A DNA stretch of 64,000 bases, taken from NCBI RefSeq assembly GCF_004912145.1, contig NZ_STGT01000001.1, positions 1,116,001 through 1,180,000 on the forward strand. The letters are read 5' to 3'. The number at the start of each line of letters is the position of its first letter. Position 1 is the stretch's first letter. A program made the translations under genes and the position numbers. The DNA comes from Peteryoungia rhizophila (GTDB lineage: Bacteria; Pseudomonadota; Alphaproteobacteria; Rhizobiales; Rhizobiaceae). The notes beneath the pieces were generated by a model, which saw only the letters and a program-made list of their open reading frames with translations, was not told where the DNA came from and did no database searches. Positions 7,392-15,689 of the stretch are shown piece after piece.

Positions 7392-10288
7392 GGCTGCCCT
7401 CCTTGGAAGCGAGAAATGGAAAAGGCCGAAAGGTCGCGCGCCGGATCACGATCGCGGACCAGTGCTGCGGTCAACTGGCCGACGAGCGGCCCGAGTGTGT
7501 AACCGTTCGACGTGACGGCGTTGAAGAAGCCCGGCATGCCGGGATGCTGCCCCAGGATCGGAGCGCCATCGATATTGATGTTCATTGCCGCCCAGCTGCG
7601 GATGACATGCAGCTTGCGCAGGCCGGGAACGACGTGCTGGGCGACCCAAAGATTGCCTTCAAGGCTCGAAAACATCGGGCGCGGGTGGCTGTGAAATGGG
7701 TCGAGGCCCGCCGTCCATCCTCCGCCGATAAGGAAATTGCCGTTGGCGGCCTGTTTCAGCGTCAGGTGGCGATCAGCATGGGCGACGAGGTGACTGATTG
7801 CAGGCGCTGCTGCTTCCGTGACGACCATCTGCAGAGGCGCGCCGAAGACCGGTACGTTGAGACCAAGCATGGCGCCGATGCGCGACGCGAAGGCACCTGC
7901 GGCGTTGACAATCCGGCCGGCCCTGATGACACCGCGCGAGGTAGTGACGGCAAATCCGTCCGCCTCCCGATCGATCGACACGACCTCGGTTCGGTCGAAG
8001 ACATGGGCGCCGGCTGCAATCGCGGCATCCTGGATATGGCGGGTGGCGACGAGCGGGTTGATCTTGCCTTCCTGGGGACAGTAGGAGGCGCCAATCATTG
8101 CCGGTGACAAGGCGGGCTCGAGCGCCTGAAGATCGTTCTTGCCGACGACATGGCAATCGATGCCATTGTCGCGCTCCAGACGCGTCTTGTCCTCCAGGAA
8201 GCGCATCTGCGCCTCCGTCTCGGCGACCATCAGGCCACCGGTGATCTTCATCTCGAAATCGACGCCGAGGCGGCCTTCCAGCGCTTGCCAGAGCGTGATG
8301 GAGTCCCTCTGCAAGGGCAGGCTGCGGGCGGCGGGACCGCCGCCCCCTTCGGCCCGCGTGCCGTGATCGAAGGAGAGGAGTTGCGCATGCAGGCTTCCGG
8401 CATTGCCGCCGGAGGCAAGGCCGCCGGGAAACCCGCGCTCCAGAACCACCACGTCCTCGCCGGCTTCGGCCAGGAAGAGAGCGGTCGAAAGTCCTGCGAT
8501 CCCGCCCCCGATCACCACGACCGAAGCCTTTTTCAACGGAAGAGGCTCGGGGTGGGGAATGGGCGGGCGATCCGGGAGAAGAGCGCGCTTGTGTCCGCCC
8601 CATTCGGGCTTTTCGACGGCGAGTGACGCCAACGGCACCGGCCTCAGCGGAATTTGCGGCGCGAGAACGCCGACCGTCGCGCTGACCGGCTGCCCCGTCA
8701 AGGCGGTGAGCGTCGATGCGCAATAGCGCCCCTGGCAGCGGCCCATGCCGGCGCGCGTCAGTCTCTTGAGCGTGGCGATATCGGGGGGACCGTGTCTGGC
8801 CGCCTCTCGCAGCGTTCCCATGGACACGCTTTCACAGCGGCAGGCCAAGGCATCATCCGGCGGTAGCGACTTCGGCGTCGATGGTTCGAACAGCCGCCAA
8901 AGGGCTGCCTGGAAGGTCTTTGCCCGGCCGAGTTTCCTCGCAGCTGCGCGATCGGGCGTGGCTTCGAGCCCGAGCTGTGCCGCAGCGGCCAGGCCAGCCA
9001 GTCTGCCTTCCGCAAGCGCGACATGCGCACCGCCGAAGCGCACAGCCTCGCCGACGATATAGACATCGGGGAGCGAGCTCATTCCGGTGTCATCACAGAC
9101 GGCGCGGAAGCGACCGTCCGGCTCCACAGTATGGGCGCAGCCGAGAAGGCGTGACAATTCGCTGGAAGAGGTGAAATCGCCGCCGAGCAACACCGTGTCG
9201 GCTTCGACGACGACCTCGCCGCCGGGGCCCGTCAGAATGGCCCTCTCGACGTGACCATCGCCACGCAGGGACGTGATCTGCGACTGCCATGCGATCTTGA
9301 CGCCGGCGCGTTGCAGGCGCCCGAGCTCGCGCATGCCCTTGATCGCCAGGGCAGGATCATGCCGCAGAAGCCCGACGGCCTCGGCAGGCCTGCTCCATGG
9401 CGCGCGGGCGCGCTCCGCCAGGGCGACAATCTCGCCGCCTGCCTTGATGACTTCCGTCGCAACCTGAATGTTGAGTGGGCCGTTTCCGGCAATCAGGATG
9501 CGTCTGCCCGGCAATGTCCCGTAGCTTCGCAGAAGCGTCTGGGCCGCGCCGGCCGTCATGACGCCCGGCAAGGTCCAGCCGGGCACGGGCTGCGGCCGTT
9601 CATAGGCGCCGGTTCCAATCACCAGGACGCGCGGGCGGCAGTAGAAGGCGCCCTCGGGCCCGAGGCAGGAAATCACCGTCGCGGAATTCTCATCACGCGC
9701 CGCGCCCCAGACCGTGACGTCCGACAAGATGCGGACACCGAGCGACAGGGCCCGAGCGATCAGGTCCCGCCCATCAGCGGCCTGCCGGTCGTTTTCGAGG
9801 GCCTTGCGCGCGGTGGGCGTGTTGGGCTGCTTGTAGAATTGGCCACCCAGCGTGTGGCGTTCATCCAGGATGGTGACGGATGCACCGGCCTCGGCGGCTG
9901 CCACGGCCGCCGCAAGACCACCGGGGCCTGCCCCTACGACCAGCACATCGACGGCGAGTGTAGCAAGACGTTCCGGGACGGGTCGCAAATCCTCGAGGGT
10001 GGCTGCTGTAATATCCGGCCTGGATTGCTGCCTGTCGATGCGCATGCTATCCGCGACAGGTGTCATGCAGGATCGCTGGCTGGTTTTTCCGTCGATGGTC
10101 ACCAGACAGTCGTTGCAGACGCCCATGCCGCAGAACAGGCCACGATTTGCGCCTGCGGCATCCGTCGAAAAGTCGGTGCGGCCGAGGCTCGTCAACGCGG
10201 CCGCAACGGACAGCCCCGGCTCGACGCTGAATCGCGTCCCATCAATGATGAGGGTCTGCTTTCCGTCTTCCGAGATCGAGGCTGTCAT
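7388..10288 (-). CDS. three-module fusion oxidoreductase (HcnA-HcnB-HcnC / opine- or hydroxyproline-dehydrogenase type)
   Basis: A 966-residue fusion of three modules that are usually separate subunits. Residues 1-100 are a [2Fe-2S] domain with Cys53, Cys58, Cys61 and Cys74 (HcnA-like). Residues 112-540 are an FAD/NAD(P)-binding oxidoreductase starting at [11 protein letters not shown], ending in a BFD-type [2Fe-2S] site with Cys483, Cys485, Cys518 and Cys523 (HcnB-like). Residues 588-966 are a D-amino-acid-oxidase-like FAD domain starting at [13 protein letters not shown] (HcnC-like). Related complexes are octopine/nopaline oxidases, D-hydroxyproline dehydrogenase and hydrogen cyanide synthase. 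I chose the ATG at 10288; the frame extends upstream but overlaps the DapA-family gene. It probably oxidises an imported amine or cyclic amino acid at the membrane. Confidence 0.85.
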   Translation of the reverse strand: MTASISEDGKQTLIIDGTRFSVEPGLSVAAALTSLGRTDFSTDAAGANRGLFCGMGVCNDCLVTIDGKTSQRSCMTPVADSMRIDRQQSRPDITAATLEDLRPVPERLATLAVDVLVVGAGPGGLAAAVAAAEAGASVTILDERHTLGGQFYKQPNTPTARKALENDRQAADGRDLIARALSLGVRILSDVTVWGAARDENSATVISCLGPEGAFYCRPRVLVIGTGAYERPQPVPGWTLPGVMTAGAAQTLLRSYGTLPGRRILIAGNGPLNIQVATEVIKAGGEIVALAERARAPWSRPAEAVGLLRHDPALAIKGMRELGRLQRAGVKIAWQSQITSLRGDGHVERAILTGPGGEVVVEADTVLLGGDFTSSSELSRLLGCAHTVEPDGRFRAVCDDTGMSSLPDVYIVGEAVRFGGAHVALAEGRLAGLAAAAQLGLEATPDRAAARKLGRAKTFQAALWRLFEPSTPKSLPPDDALACRCESVSMGTLREAARHGPPDIATLKRLTRAGMGRCQGRYCASTLTALTGQPVSATVGVLAPQIPLRPVPLASLAVEKPEWGGHKRALLPDRPPIPHPEPLPLKKASVVVIGGGIAGLSTALFLAEAGEDVVVLERGFPGGLASGGNAGSLHAQLLSFDHGTRAEGGGGPAARSLPLQRDSITLWQALEGRLGVDFEMKITGGLMVAETEAQMRFLEDKTRLERDNGIDCHVVGKNDLQALEPALSPAMIGASYCPQEGKINPLVATRHIQDAAIAAGAHVFDRTEVVSIDREADGFAVTTSRGVIRAGRIVNAAGAFASRIGAMLGLNVPVFGAPLQMVVTEAAAPAISHLVAHADRHLTLKQAANGNFLIGGGWTAGLDPFHSHPRPMFSSLEGNLWVAQHVVPGLRKLHVIRSWAAMNINIDGAPILGQHPGMPGFFNAVTSNGYTLGPLVGQLTAALVRDRDPARDLSAFSISRFQGGQP

Positions 10289-10308
10289 AGGGTTACTCCA
10301 ACGCGCGT

Positions 10309-11196
10309 TTACTGGAACCGCAGTCCGTAACGCGCGACAAGGGCCTTCATCTCGGCATCTTGCGGAGCGGGGAGAGAAAGGCGCGGGGGAAGCGGTGAGC
10401 CTGCCGAGAAGCCCATATGGTTGAGCAGCGCCTTGGATCCTGCGACATAGGCCTGTCCACCGACCGCCTGGATGATCGGCAGCCATTCCAGATAGAGAGC
10501 GCGGGCTTCGTCGTACTTCTTTTCGTCGGCAGCGAGCGTAAAAATGCGTGCCATAACAGAAGGCGCGACATTCGACGCCACAGCCACCCAGCCCTCGGCT
10601 CCCATGACGAAGGATTCGAACCCGAGAATGCCACCGAACGGGGTCATCTTGTCTCCGGCCAGGCGGACGATGTCGCGAATGCGGGTGACTTCGAGGGTCG
10701 ATTCCTTGACGTAGTCGCAACCCTCGATTTCCGCGATCCGGGCAAGAAGCTCAGGCTTGAGATCGACGTTGGAGGTTGCCGGATTGTTGTAGACCATGAT
10801 CGGGATGGTGATGGAGGCGGCGATCGTCCTGTAGTGGTTGACGATCTCGTCATCCGTCGGCGTCGAGTAGAAGGGTGGAATGATCATGACGCCATCCGCG
10901 CCCAGGGCTTGAGCCTTGCGGCTGAGACGGACGGCTTCGCGGGTGTCCTCGGCGCCGGTGCCGATCAGAACCGGAACTCGGCCGGCGGCGGTCTCGATGA
11001 CCGTGCGCGCCACAGCTTCCCAATCCTGCTCGGAGAGTGACAAAAACTCGCCGGTCGAGCCCAGCGGGATGAGACCATGGATACCTTCGCGGATCTGCCA
11101 GTCCGTAAAAGCGGTCAATGCCGGCAGGTTGACCTTGCCGTCTTCATCGACAGGCGTGATCATCACGGTGAAGACACCGCGAAACGTCTTGGACAT
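10309..11196 (-). CDS. DapA-family (dihydrodipicolinate synthase / N-acetylneuraminate lyase) enzyme
   Basis: A 295-residue class I aldolase-type TIM barrel. The Schiff-base Lys is Lys164 in CDYVKES and the proton-relay Tyr is Tyr136 in VYNNP; the GSTGEF motif of the pyruvate or 2-oxoacid carboxylate site is at residues 47-52. In this family the same fold serves as lyase, synthase or deaminase, for example 1-pyrroline-4-hydroxy-2-carboxylate deaminase in hydroxyproline breakdown. Its place directly upstream of an oxidoreductase related to D-hydroxyproline and opine dehydrogenases makes a catabolic deaminase or lyase more likely than lysine biosynthesis; dapB in this window lies far away. The exact substrate is unknown. 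Confidence 0.9.
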   Translation of the reverse strand: MSKTFRGVFTVMITPVDEDGKVNLPALTAFTDWQIREGIHGLIPLGSTGEFLSLSEQDWEAVARTVIETAAGRVPVLIGTGAEDTREAVRLSRKAQALGADGVMIIPPFYSTPTDDEIVNHYRTIAASITIPIMVYNNPATSNVDLKPELLARIAEIEGCDYVKESTLEVTRIRDIVRLAGDKMTPFGGILGFESFVMGAEGWVAVASNVAPSVMARIFTLAADEKKYDEARALYLEWLPIIQAVGGQAYVAGSKALLNHMGFSAGSPLPPRLSLPAPQDAEMKALVARYGLRFQ

Positions 11197-11218
11197 AGAA
11201 ATAATTCCCTTGTTGAAA

Positions 11219-11911
11219 TCAGCGCTGTTCTGCGAGTTGGACGGGGGCCGTCGACTGGCCGAAACGCCGTTCGATGCGCCTCTGTATGAAGTCCCACACG
11301 GTTGTCAGCAGGAGGTAGTAGATGGCTGCAACGGCGAAGAGTTCGAGCACCATGAACTTCTCCTGGATGAGAACCTGTGTCCGGCGCAGCAGTTCTTCCA
11401 TCGAGATCACCGATGTGACCGACGTCGTCTTGAGCAAGCCGTTCACGGAATTTCCGAGCGGCGGGATGATCACCTTGAAGGCCTGCGGCATCACGATGTA
11501 GCGCATGATCTTGCGCTCGGTCATGCCCAACGCCCTGGCCGCACGCGATTGCCCCTCGGGCACCGCCTCGATCCCGGCGCGGATGATTTCGGCAAGATAA
11601 GCCGCTTCATTCAACGCAAGACCGATCAGGGCGGCCTCCACGACAGAGAAGCGCAGCCCCATTTGCGGCAGGGCCGTGTAGATCACGATCAACTGCACCA
11701 AAAGCGGCGTGCCGCGGAAGATCCAGATGTAGAACCAACCCACGCTTCTGAGCAGGCGCAGCCTCGAGCGGCGCATCAGGGCGACGACGAAGCCGAGGAT
11801 CAAACCTGCGACCAGCGACACGCAGGTCAACCAGATCGTGGTGACCACGCCACCGAGGATGAACGGATTGACGAGATAGTCGAAGAAGCCTGACCAACTC
11901 CAAAATGACAT
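11219..11911 (-). CDS. amino-acid ABC transporter permease
   Basis: A 230-residue inner-membrane permease of the HisM/GlnP family with about five hydrophobic segments. The cytoplasmic EAA loop is visible near residues 127-160 (QSRAARALGMTERKIMRYIV then PQAFKVIIPPLGNS). The N-terminal motif FILGGVVTTIWLTCVSLVAG is typical of polar amino-acid permeases. It works with the ATPase at 6663-7391 and the solute-binding protein upstream. A 170-base gap with a hairpin separates it from the binding-protein gene, while the DapA-family gene follows after 22 bases, so the enzyme genes are embedded inside the transporter operon. Confidence 0.95.
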   Translation of the reverse strand: MSFWSWSGFFDYLVNPFILGGVVTTIWLTCVSLVAGLILGFVVALMRRSRLRLLRSVGWFYIWIFRGTPLLVQLIVIYTALPQMGLRFSVVEAALIGLALNEAAYLAEIIRAGIEAVPEGQSRAARALGMTERKIMRYIVMPQAFKVIIPPLGNSVNGLLKTTSVTSVISMEELLRRTQVLIQEKFMVLELFAVAAIYYLLLTTVWDFIQRRIERRFGQSTAPVQLAEQR

Positions 11912-12032
11912 ACCGGGGCCTTTCTAGATCGTTTTCGGCGAAGACGGGACGCCTTCGATGTTCCATCTCTGTTTTACGCTGTTCCTGACGCAAAACCGGC
12001 TTCCCACGTCAGCTGGATTGCTCCAGTGGTGG

Positions 12033-12056
12033 GGGTGTCGACGTTTGCCGACACCC
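12033..12056 (-). other. intercistronic hairpin after the solute-binding-protein gene
   Basis: The stem GGGTGTCG / CGACACCC (8 bp perfect, 8-base loop) lies between the binding-protein stop and the permease start. On the transcribed strand it is not followed by a T-run, so it is better read as an mRNA-stabilising or partial-attenuation hairpin that favours the binding protein over the rest of the operon. Confidence 0.5.
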
Positions 12057-12081
12057 GTTTTCGAGACTGGACTGCCGAGGA

Positions 12082-12906
12082 TCAGCGACCCGGGCCCTTG
12101 ACCGCGTAGTCACCGGCGACCATCGGCATCCCGTAGGCATCAAAGAGCTTTCCGAGCGAACCATCGGCTTTCATTTCCTGAAGAACGGTCGAAACCGCGT
12201 CCGAGAGCGCGACGCTCTTGAAGGCAACGGCAACAGGGGCAGGATAGAGACCGCTGATGGCGCGGCGGAAGTCACCGCGGGCATCATATTCCTTCGCGAC
12301 ACCGTCAATCGAGACGACGCCTTCAACCTGGCCTGCACGAAGCGCCTGATAGGCGAGCGCGAAGTTGTCGAAGGTCTGGATTGCAAGCCCTTCCTTGCCC
12401 GCAGCCTTCAGCTCCTCATCCAGAAGCCTCGTCTTGGTTTCCTCGAAGCCGCCGATTTCCACGCCAATGCGCATGCCGGCAAGATCTTCCTTGGCCTTGA
12501 CGGCTTCATTATCGGTCGAGACCGAGATGCTGATCGCCTGGTCTTCGTAGGGGATCATCTGCATCATGGCTGCACGTTCGGGCGTGAAGAAGATGCCGGT
12601 ATTGATCATGTCCCAGCGCCCGGCCTGAAGACCAGGGATCATCGCCGAAAACTCGATGCGAATATATTCCGGGGTGAGGCACAGGCGCTTGGCGATTTCC
12701 GTGCCCAGTTCGACGCGCATGCCCTTCAGCTCGCCCGTGGAATCCACGAACTGCAAGGGCGGCAGGGTGGGGTTCGTCGACATGACGAGGGTGCCGGGCT
12801 TGACGAGTTCGCTGTCGGCAACCTTGGGGGTGCAGGTCTGCGAATATGCGGAAACGGTGGTGGTGAGCAGCAGTCCGGCTGCAACGGAGACAATACGGAA
12901 TGACAT
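12082..12906 (-). CDS. ABC transporter periplasmic solute-binding protein (family 3)
   Basis: A 274-residue secreted binding protein of the SBP_bac_3 family for polar amino acids or opines. The signal peptide occupies the first 22 or so residues (hydrophobic core VAAGLLLTTTVSAYS). Conserved features are the ligand-site stretch around TLPPLQFVDSTGELKGMRVEL, where the usual acidic residue of the FxxxG-x-x-G-x-x-x-D pattern is replaced by Glu, and the MIPGLQAGRWDMINTG block. An in-frame codon lies upstream at 12969, but AGAGG precedes the ATG at 12906 and the signal peptide starts there. It is the first gene of the leftward operon; a promoter and a palindromic operator lie 66 to 108 bases upstream. 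Confidence 0.92.
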   Translation of the reverse strand: MSFRIVSVAAGLLLTTTVSAYSQTCTPKVADSELVKPGTLVMSTNPTLPPLQFVDSTGELKGMRVELGTEIAKRLCLTPEYIRIEFSAMIPGLQAGRWDMINTGIFFTPERAAMMQMIPYEDQAISISVSTDNEAVKAKEDLAGMRIGVEIGGFEETKTRLLDEELKAAGKEGLAIQTFDNFALAYQALRAGQVEGVVSIDGVAKEYDARGDFRRAISGLYPAPVAVAFKSVALSDAVSTVLQEMKADGSLGKLFDAYGMPMVAGDYAVKGPGR

Positions 12907-12971
12907 GAGAACCTCTGGTGTTTTTTGATCTTCTGGCGGACCAACCCTTGAATGTCTTGAGCTTCGCATTC

Positions 12972-12987
12972 AATTGGTATACCAATT
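12972..12987. promoter_or_regulatory. palindromic operator AATTGGTATACCAATT
   Basis: This is a perfect 16-bp palindrome directly downstream of the predicted -10 of the transporter operon. Its core TGGTATACCA recurs in the phosphotriesterase promoter at 15619-15628. GntR proteins of the FCD type bind short palindromes of this kind, and two such regulators are encoded within 1 kb. The position after the -10 fits repression. Confidence 0.75.
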
Positions 12988-13014
12988 TCATACACAAAAT
13001 TTGCCCAACCGCAA
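12987..13014 (-). promoter_or_regulatory. predicted sigma-70 promoter of the transporter/catabolic operon
   Basis: On the minus strand TTGCGG (13009-13014) and TATGAA (12987-12992) are 16 bases apart, a fair match to the housekeeping consensus. The palindromic operator abuts the -10. Start of transcription would fall near 12980, inside the operator. Confidence 0.45.
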
Positions 13015-13082
13015 GTCATTCGTGCCGGACAGGCGAAAATTCGATGACAATGCAGAAAACAGGCCGCCTCGGCGCCTGTCAG

Positions 13083-13724
13083 TCAGTAGGTCGAAAGAAC
13101 GTTGCGACGGATATGTTCAAGATGCTGGGTCATTGCACTGCGGGCCGCCTCACCGTCGCGCTCGTTCAACGCCGTCAGGATGGCTTGGTGGTCCGCGAGG
13201 CCGGGCTTGCGCTGTGCCAGTTTGCGCTGGCGCTCGAAGATTGTCGTGTATCGCCGCATCTGGCCGATGATATCCGCCAGGAACCGATTACCGCTCGCCG
13301 AGGCGATCCCATTGTGAAGGGCGTCATCGAATTCCCAGATGAATGCCGGCGCTGGATCCGGGTCTGCATCGATCGCCTCCAGCATGCCGCGCAAGGTCTG
13401 AAGCGTCTCCGTGGAAATCGCGTTGCATGCCTGGGCAGCTGCGCTCGGCTCGATCAGGAGGCGCACGGCAATGCTGTTCAGGTAATCGGCCAGGGTGATG
13501 ACCTTCACCGTCAGCACGCCCTTGGCATTGCGAACCAGAAGTCCCTGCCCTTCGAGGCGGCCGAGCGCATCGCGCATCGGCGACCGGGACACGCCCAGGC
13601 GCAGGGCAAGGCGGCGCTCCTGGATGACGGCGCCTCCGCTCAGTTGCGCCGACAGAATTTCTTCGAGCAAGCTCCTGTAGGTTTCGTCCGCAAGACTTCG
13701 GTCAGCCGTGGCGGCTTCGTCCAT
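13083..13724 (-). CDS. GntR-family regulator, FCD-type (copy 1)
   Basis: A regulator of about 213 residues with an N-terminal GntR winged helix (LALRLGVSRSPMRDALGRLEG) and a C-terminal all-helical FCD effector domain; metal-type residues Asp and His appear in EFDDALHNGI. The last codons overlap nothing; the stop is 177 bases before the start of the binding-protein gene it probably controls. I chose the ATG at 13724; ATGs at 13745 and 13784 are alternatives. FCD regulators typically repress catabolic operons until a carboxylate ligand binds. It is transcribed away from a second GntR gene, with 124 bases between the two starts. Confidence 0.88.
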   Translation of the reverse strand: MDEAATADRSLADETYRSLLEEILSAQLSGGAVIQERRLALRLGVSRSPMRDALGRLEGQGLLVRNAKGVLTVKVITLADYLNSIAVRLLIEPSAAAQACNAISTETLQTLRGMLEAIDADPDPAPAFIWEFDDALHNGIASASGNRFLADIIGQMRRYTTIFERQRKLAQRKPGLADHQAILTALNERDGEAARSAMTQHLEHIRRNVLSTY

Positions 13725-13848
13725 TTGTCGTCCACTCCAAGCCATTTGACATCCAAGCCCGGTATGGACCATGGCTTGTCGCAAGAAAACCCTTTAGGCA
13801 AATATCGAGGGATCAAAGCACCATGAGGGCTTGGAGGCCAGATGCATC

Positions 13849-14532
13849 GTGACTGAGGCTGATGCACATCTCGAAATCGGCAGGACGGCAAAGGAAGGCG
13901 GCCACAAGTTGGCGGCCCTCGCCTACAATGCCGTGTCCGACATGATCCGGCATAGGCGCCTTGGAGGCGGGCACGTGATCGTGGAAGCACGCCTTGCCGA
14001 GACCCTTGGCGTCTCACGTACGCCATTGCGCGAAGCCCTGCAAAGGCTCGAAGGCGAAGGGCTGGTTCACAAGGGAGACGGGCGCAACTACGTCGTCCGC
14101 CATGTGGATATCGGCGAGTATATCCAGAGCCTGAAGTTGCGTCTCCTCATCGAGCCCCAAGCCGCAGTCGAGGCCATGAACAATATCCCGGGTCGCAAGC
14201 TCGTCGAAGTTCATCGCGAGATCGACGAACTCATGGGGGCGACCGCCTACCATACCGACGCACACTGGTTCTCGGACGATCACCTGCACAATCTGATTAT
14301 CGACTATTGCGGCAACGAAGTTATGGCGGGCGTCCTTCGCAGCCTCAGGGCGACGACCCGGCTGTTCGAGATTGGCCAGCTCAAGGATCGCCTGAAACCC
14401 GACTCCACCGAACATCTCGTCATCATCGACGCCTTGCAGCGAAAGGATCCCATCGCTGCGCATCATGCAGTGGCGGCCCATATCGAGAGCCTCATCGCCT
14501 TTGCCCGAATGCACATCGTGATCAACGAGTAA
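13849..14532 (+). CDS. GntR-family regulator, FCD-type (copy 2)
   Basis: A 227-residue GntR regulator with the winged-helix motif ARLAETLGVSRTPLREAL at about residues 49-66 and an FCD domain with metal-type residues in FSDDHLHNLI and later EHLVIIDAL. The GTG at 13849 is chosen because GGAGG lies upstream; a TTG at 13831 in the same frame is the alternative. It is a diverged paralogue of copy 1 with the same architecture, and the two are encoded divergently. Together they flank the shared regulatory zone of the catabolic cluster; which of them binds the TGGTATACCA palindrome cannot be told from the sequence. Confidence 0.88.
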   Translation: MTEADAHLEIGRTAKEGGHKLAALAYNAVSDMIRHRRLGGGHVIVEARLAETLGVSRTPLREALQRLEGEGLVHKGDGRNYVVRHVDIGEYIQSLKLRLLIEPQAAVEAMNNIPGRKLVEVHREIDELMGATAYHTDAHWFSDDHLHNLIIDYCGNEVMAGVLRSLRATTRLFEIGQLKDRLKPDSTEHLVIIDALQRKDPIAAHHAVAAHIESLIAFARMHIVINE

Positions 14533-14557
14533 ATCGGGCAGGCTCGGGCGCAGGCCA

Positions 14558-15586
14558 TCAGGCCAGGGTGAGGAGGCGCGCCGGCGTCTCGACGAGGAGC
14601 ATGTCTATCTCCGCCGGACTGAAGCCGCGATCGCGCATCAGAGGGATCACATTGGTCATGATGTGACCATAGCCGTGCCCGCCATAGGACTGCAGCCGCG
14701 AGCGCGTACAGATATCCTGCGATATCACCACATTGGACCCGAGGCCCGCCTCGAAGAGCCGTCTTATGTCATAGATGCGCATCCAGTCCGTGGGCAGATC
14801 GGCTTGGCCCAGCCAGTATCGTGACTGTTCGATACCGAAAAAGTCGTATTCGACGACACAGCCGCGACTTGCCAGCGCAAGCACCTGCTCTACGCTGGTA
14901 TAGGTGCGCTCCATGTGGTCGATGATGGTGCGCGTCAGATCTGCACCGGCGCGTTCAAGGATATCGAGGATCTGCCCGGGCGCTTCCGGGTGGCGGCCGG
15001 GATGCACGGTAATCGATGCGCCCGTCTGTCTCTGGGCCAGAGCCGCCGCCTGCAAGGATCGCATCTCAAAGAGTGTCAACGGCCATGAGCAGCCGATTTC
15101 GCCGATGATGCCGCAACGCACATCCGTTCCCCATGCACCCTCGGTCAACTGCGCGACCATGATCTCACCGAGCTGTTCCGCATCGAGGCGCAGCGTCTGC
15201 TCGTCCTGATAGGGTTCGGTATAAAAGCCGGCGCCGAGAACGATGTTGACGCCGGTATCTTCGCTGATCCTTCGCAAACGAAGGGGATCGGGCTCCAGGC
15301 CACCTGTCGTCATCTCGACGATCGTTCCTCCGCCCTGCCCGGCATATCGGCCGACCTCCCTCAGCGCGATATCGACATCCTGCAATCGGTGGTTTCCCGG
15401 GTAATCATTCGGCCGATAGGTGACGTCGAACACATTCTCGAGCGTTATCACCACCTCGTCTTCGGCCGGCACCCGTTTCGATTTCGACGTGAGATCGCAG
15501 AGAATATGCTCGTGCATCAGCGTCTTGCCGAGTTCTCCCGTATCGACAAACCCACTCACCGTTTGCACCTTGCCGTTTCCGATCAC
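14558..15586 (-). CDS. phosphotriesterase-family metal hydrolase (lactonase-like)
   Basis: A 342-residue binuclear-metal TIM barrel of the phosphotriesterase family. Metal-site residues are visible in TLMHEHIL (His25, His27), a bridging Glu in GIIGEIG in place of the carboxylated Lys of classical phosphotriesterases, His in ITVHPGRH, His in IIDHMERT, and Asp in VISQD. Relatives with Glu are lactonases or sugar-lactone hydrolases rather than organophosphate hydrolases. I chose the GTG at 15586 because GGAGG lies six bases upstream; an ATG at 15613 would lie inside the predicted -10 box. The gene converges on the GntR copy 2 gene, with 25 bases between the stops. Confidence 0.85.
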   Translation of the reverse strand: MIGNGKVQTVSGFVDTGELGKTLMHEHILCDLTSKSKRVPAEDEVVITLENVFDVTYRPNDYPGNHRLQDVDIALREVGRYAGQGGGTIVEMTTGGLEPDPLRLRRISEDTGVNIVLGAGFYTEPYQDEQTLRLDAEQLGEIMVAQLTEGAWGTDVRCGIIGEIGCSWPLTLFEMRSLQAAALAQRQTGASITVHPGRHPEAPGQILDILERAGADLTRTIIDHMERTYTSVEQVLALASRGCVVEYDFFGIEQSRYWLGQADLPTDWMRIYDIRRLFEAGLGSNVVISQDICTRSRLQSYGGHGYGHIMTNVIPLMRDRGFSPAEIDMLLVETPARLLTLA

Positions 15587-15611
15587 ACCCAGCCTCCATC
15601 TTGCACCACGC

Positions 15612-15639
15612 ATAATAGTGGTATACCACAAAAATACAA
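15612..15639 (-). promoter_or_regulatory. predicted sigma-70 promoter of the phosphotriesterase-family gene
   Basis: On the minus strand TTGTAT (15634-15639) and TATTAT (15612-15617) are 16 bases apart, a good match to the housekeeping consensus. The spacer contains the palindrome at 15618-15629, an arrangement in which a bound repressor would block RNA polymerase. Confidence 0.6.
15618..15629. promoter_or_regulatory. palindromic operator GTGGTATACCAC
   Basis: This is a perfect 12-bp palindrome within the -35/-10 spacer of the phosphotriesterase-family promoter. It shares the 10-bp core TGGTATACCA with the operator at 12972-12987. It also lies 61 bases upstream of the divergent aspartate-dehydrogenase-like gene and may control both directions. 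Confidence 0.72.
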
Positions 15640-15689
15640 ATGTGCATCCATTGAGATGCCGTGGGAGACATTTAGGAGGGGGCTCGGTG

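Noticed and set aside
5850..7502. A 550-codon open frame on the plus strand opposite the hydantoinase-type and ATPase genes
   Set aside because: The minus-strand genes have clear catalytic motifs in this interval; the plus-strand product has none and crosses two gene borders.
10289..10720. A 144-residue N-terminal extension of the fusion oxidoreductase
   Set aside because: The frame stays open but overlaps the DapA-family gene on the same strand, and the [2Fe-2S] module begins only after the ATG at 10288.
12033..12056. The hairpin after the solute-binding-protein gene as a full terminator
   Set aside because: On the transcribed (minus) strand no T-run follows it, and the permease and enzyme genes downstream would lack a promoter.
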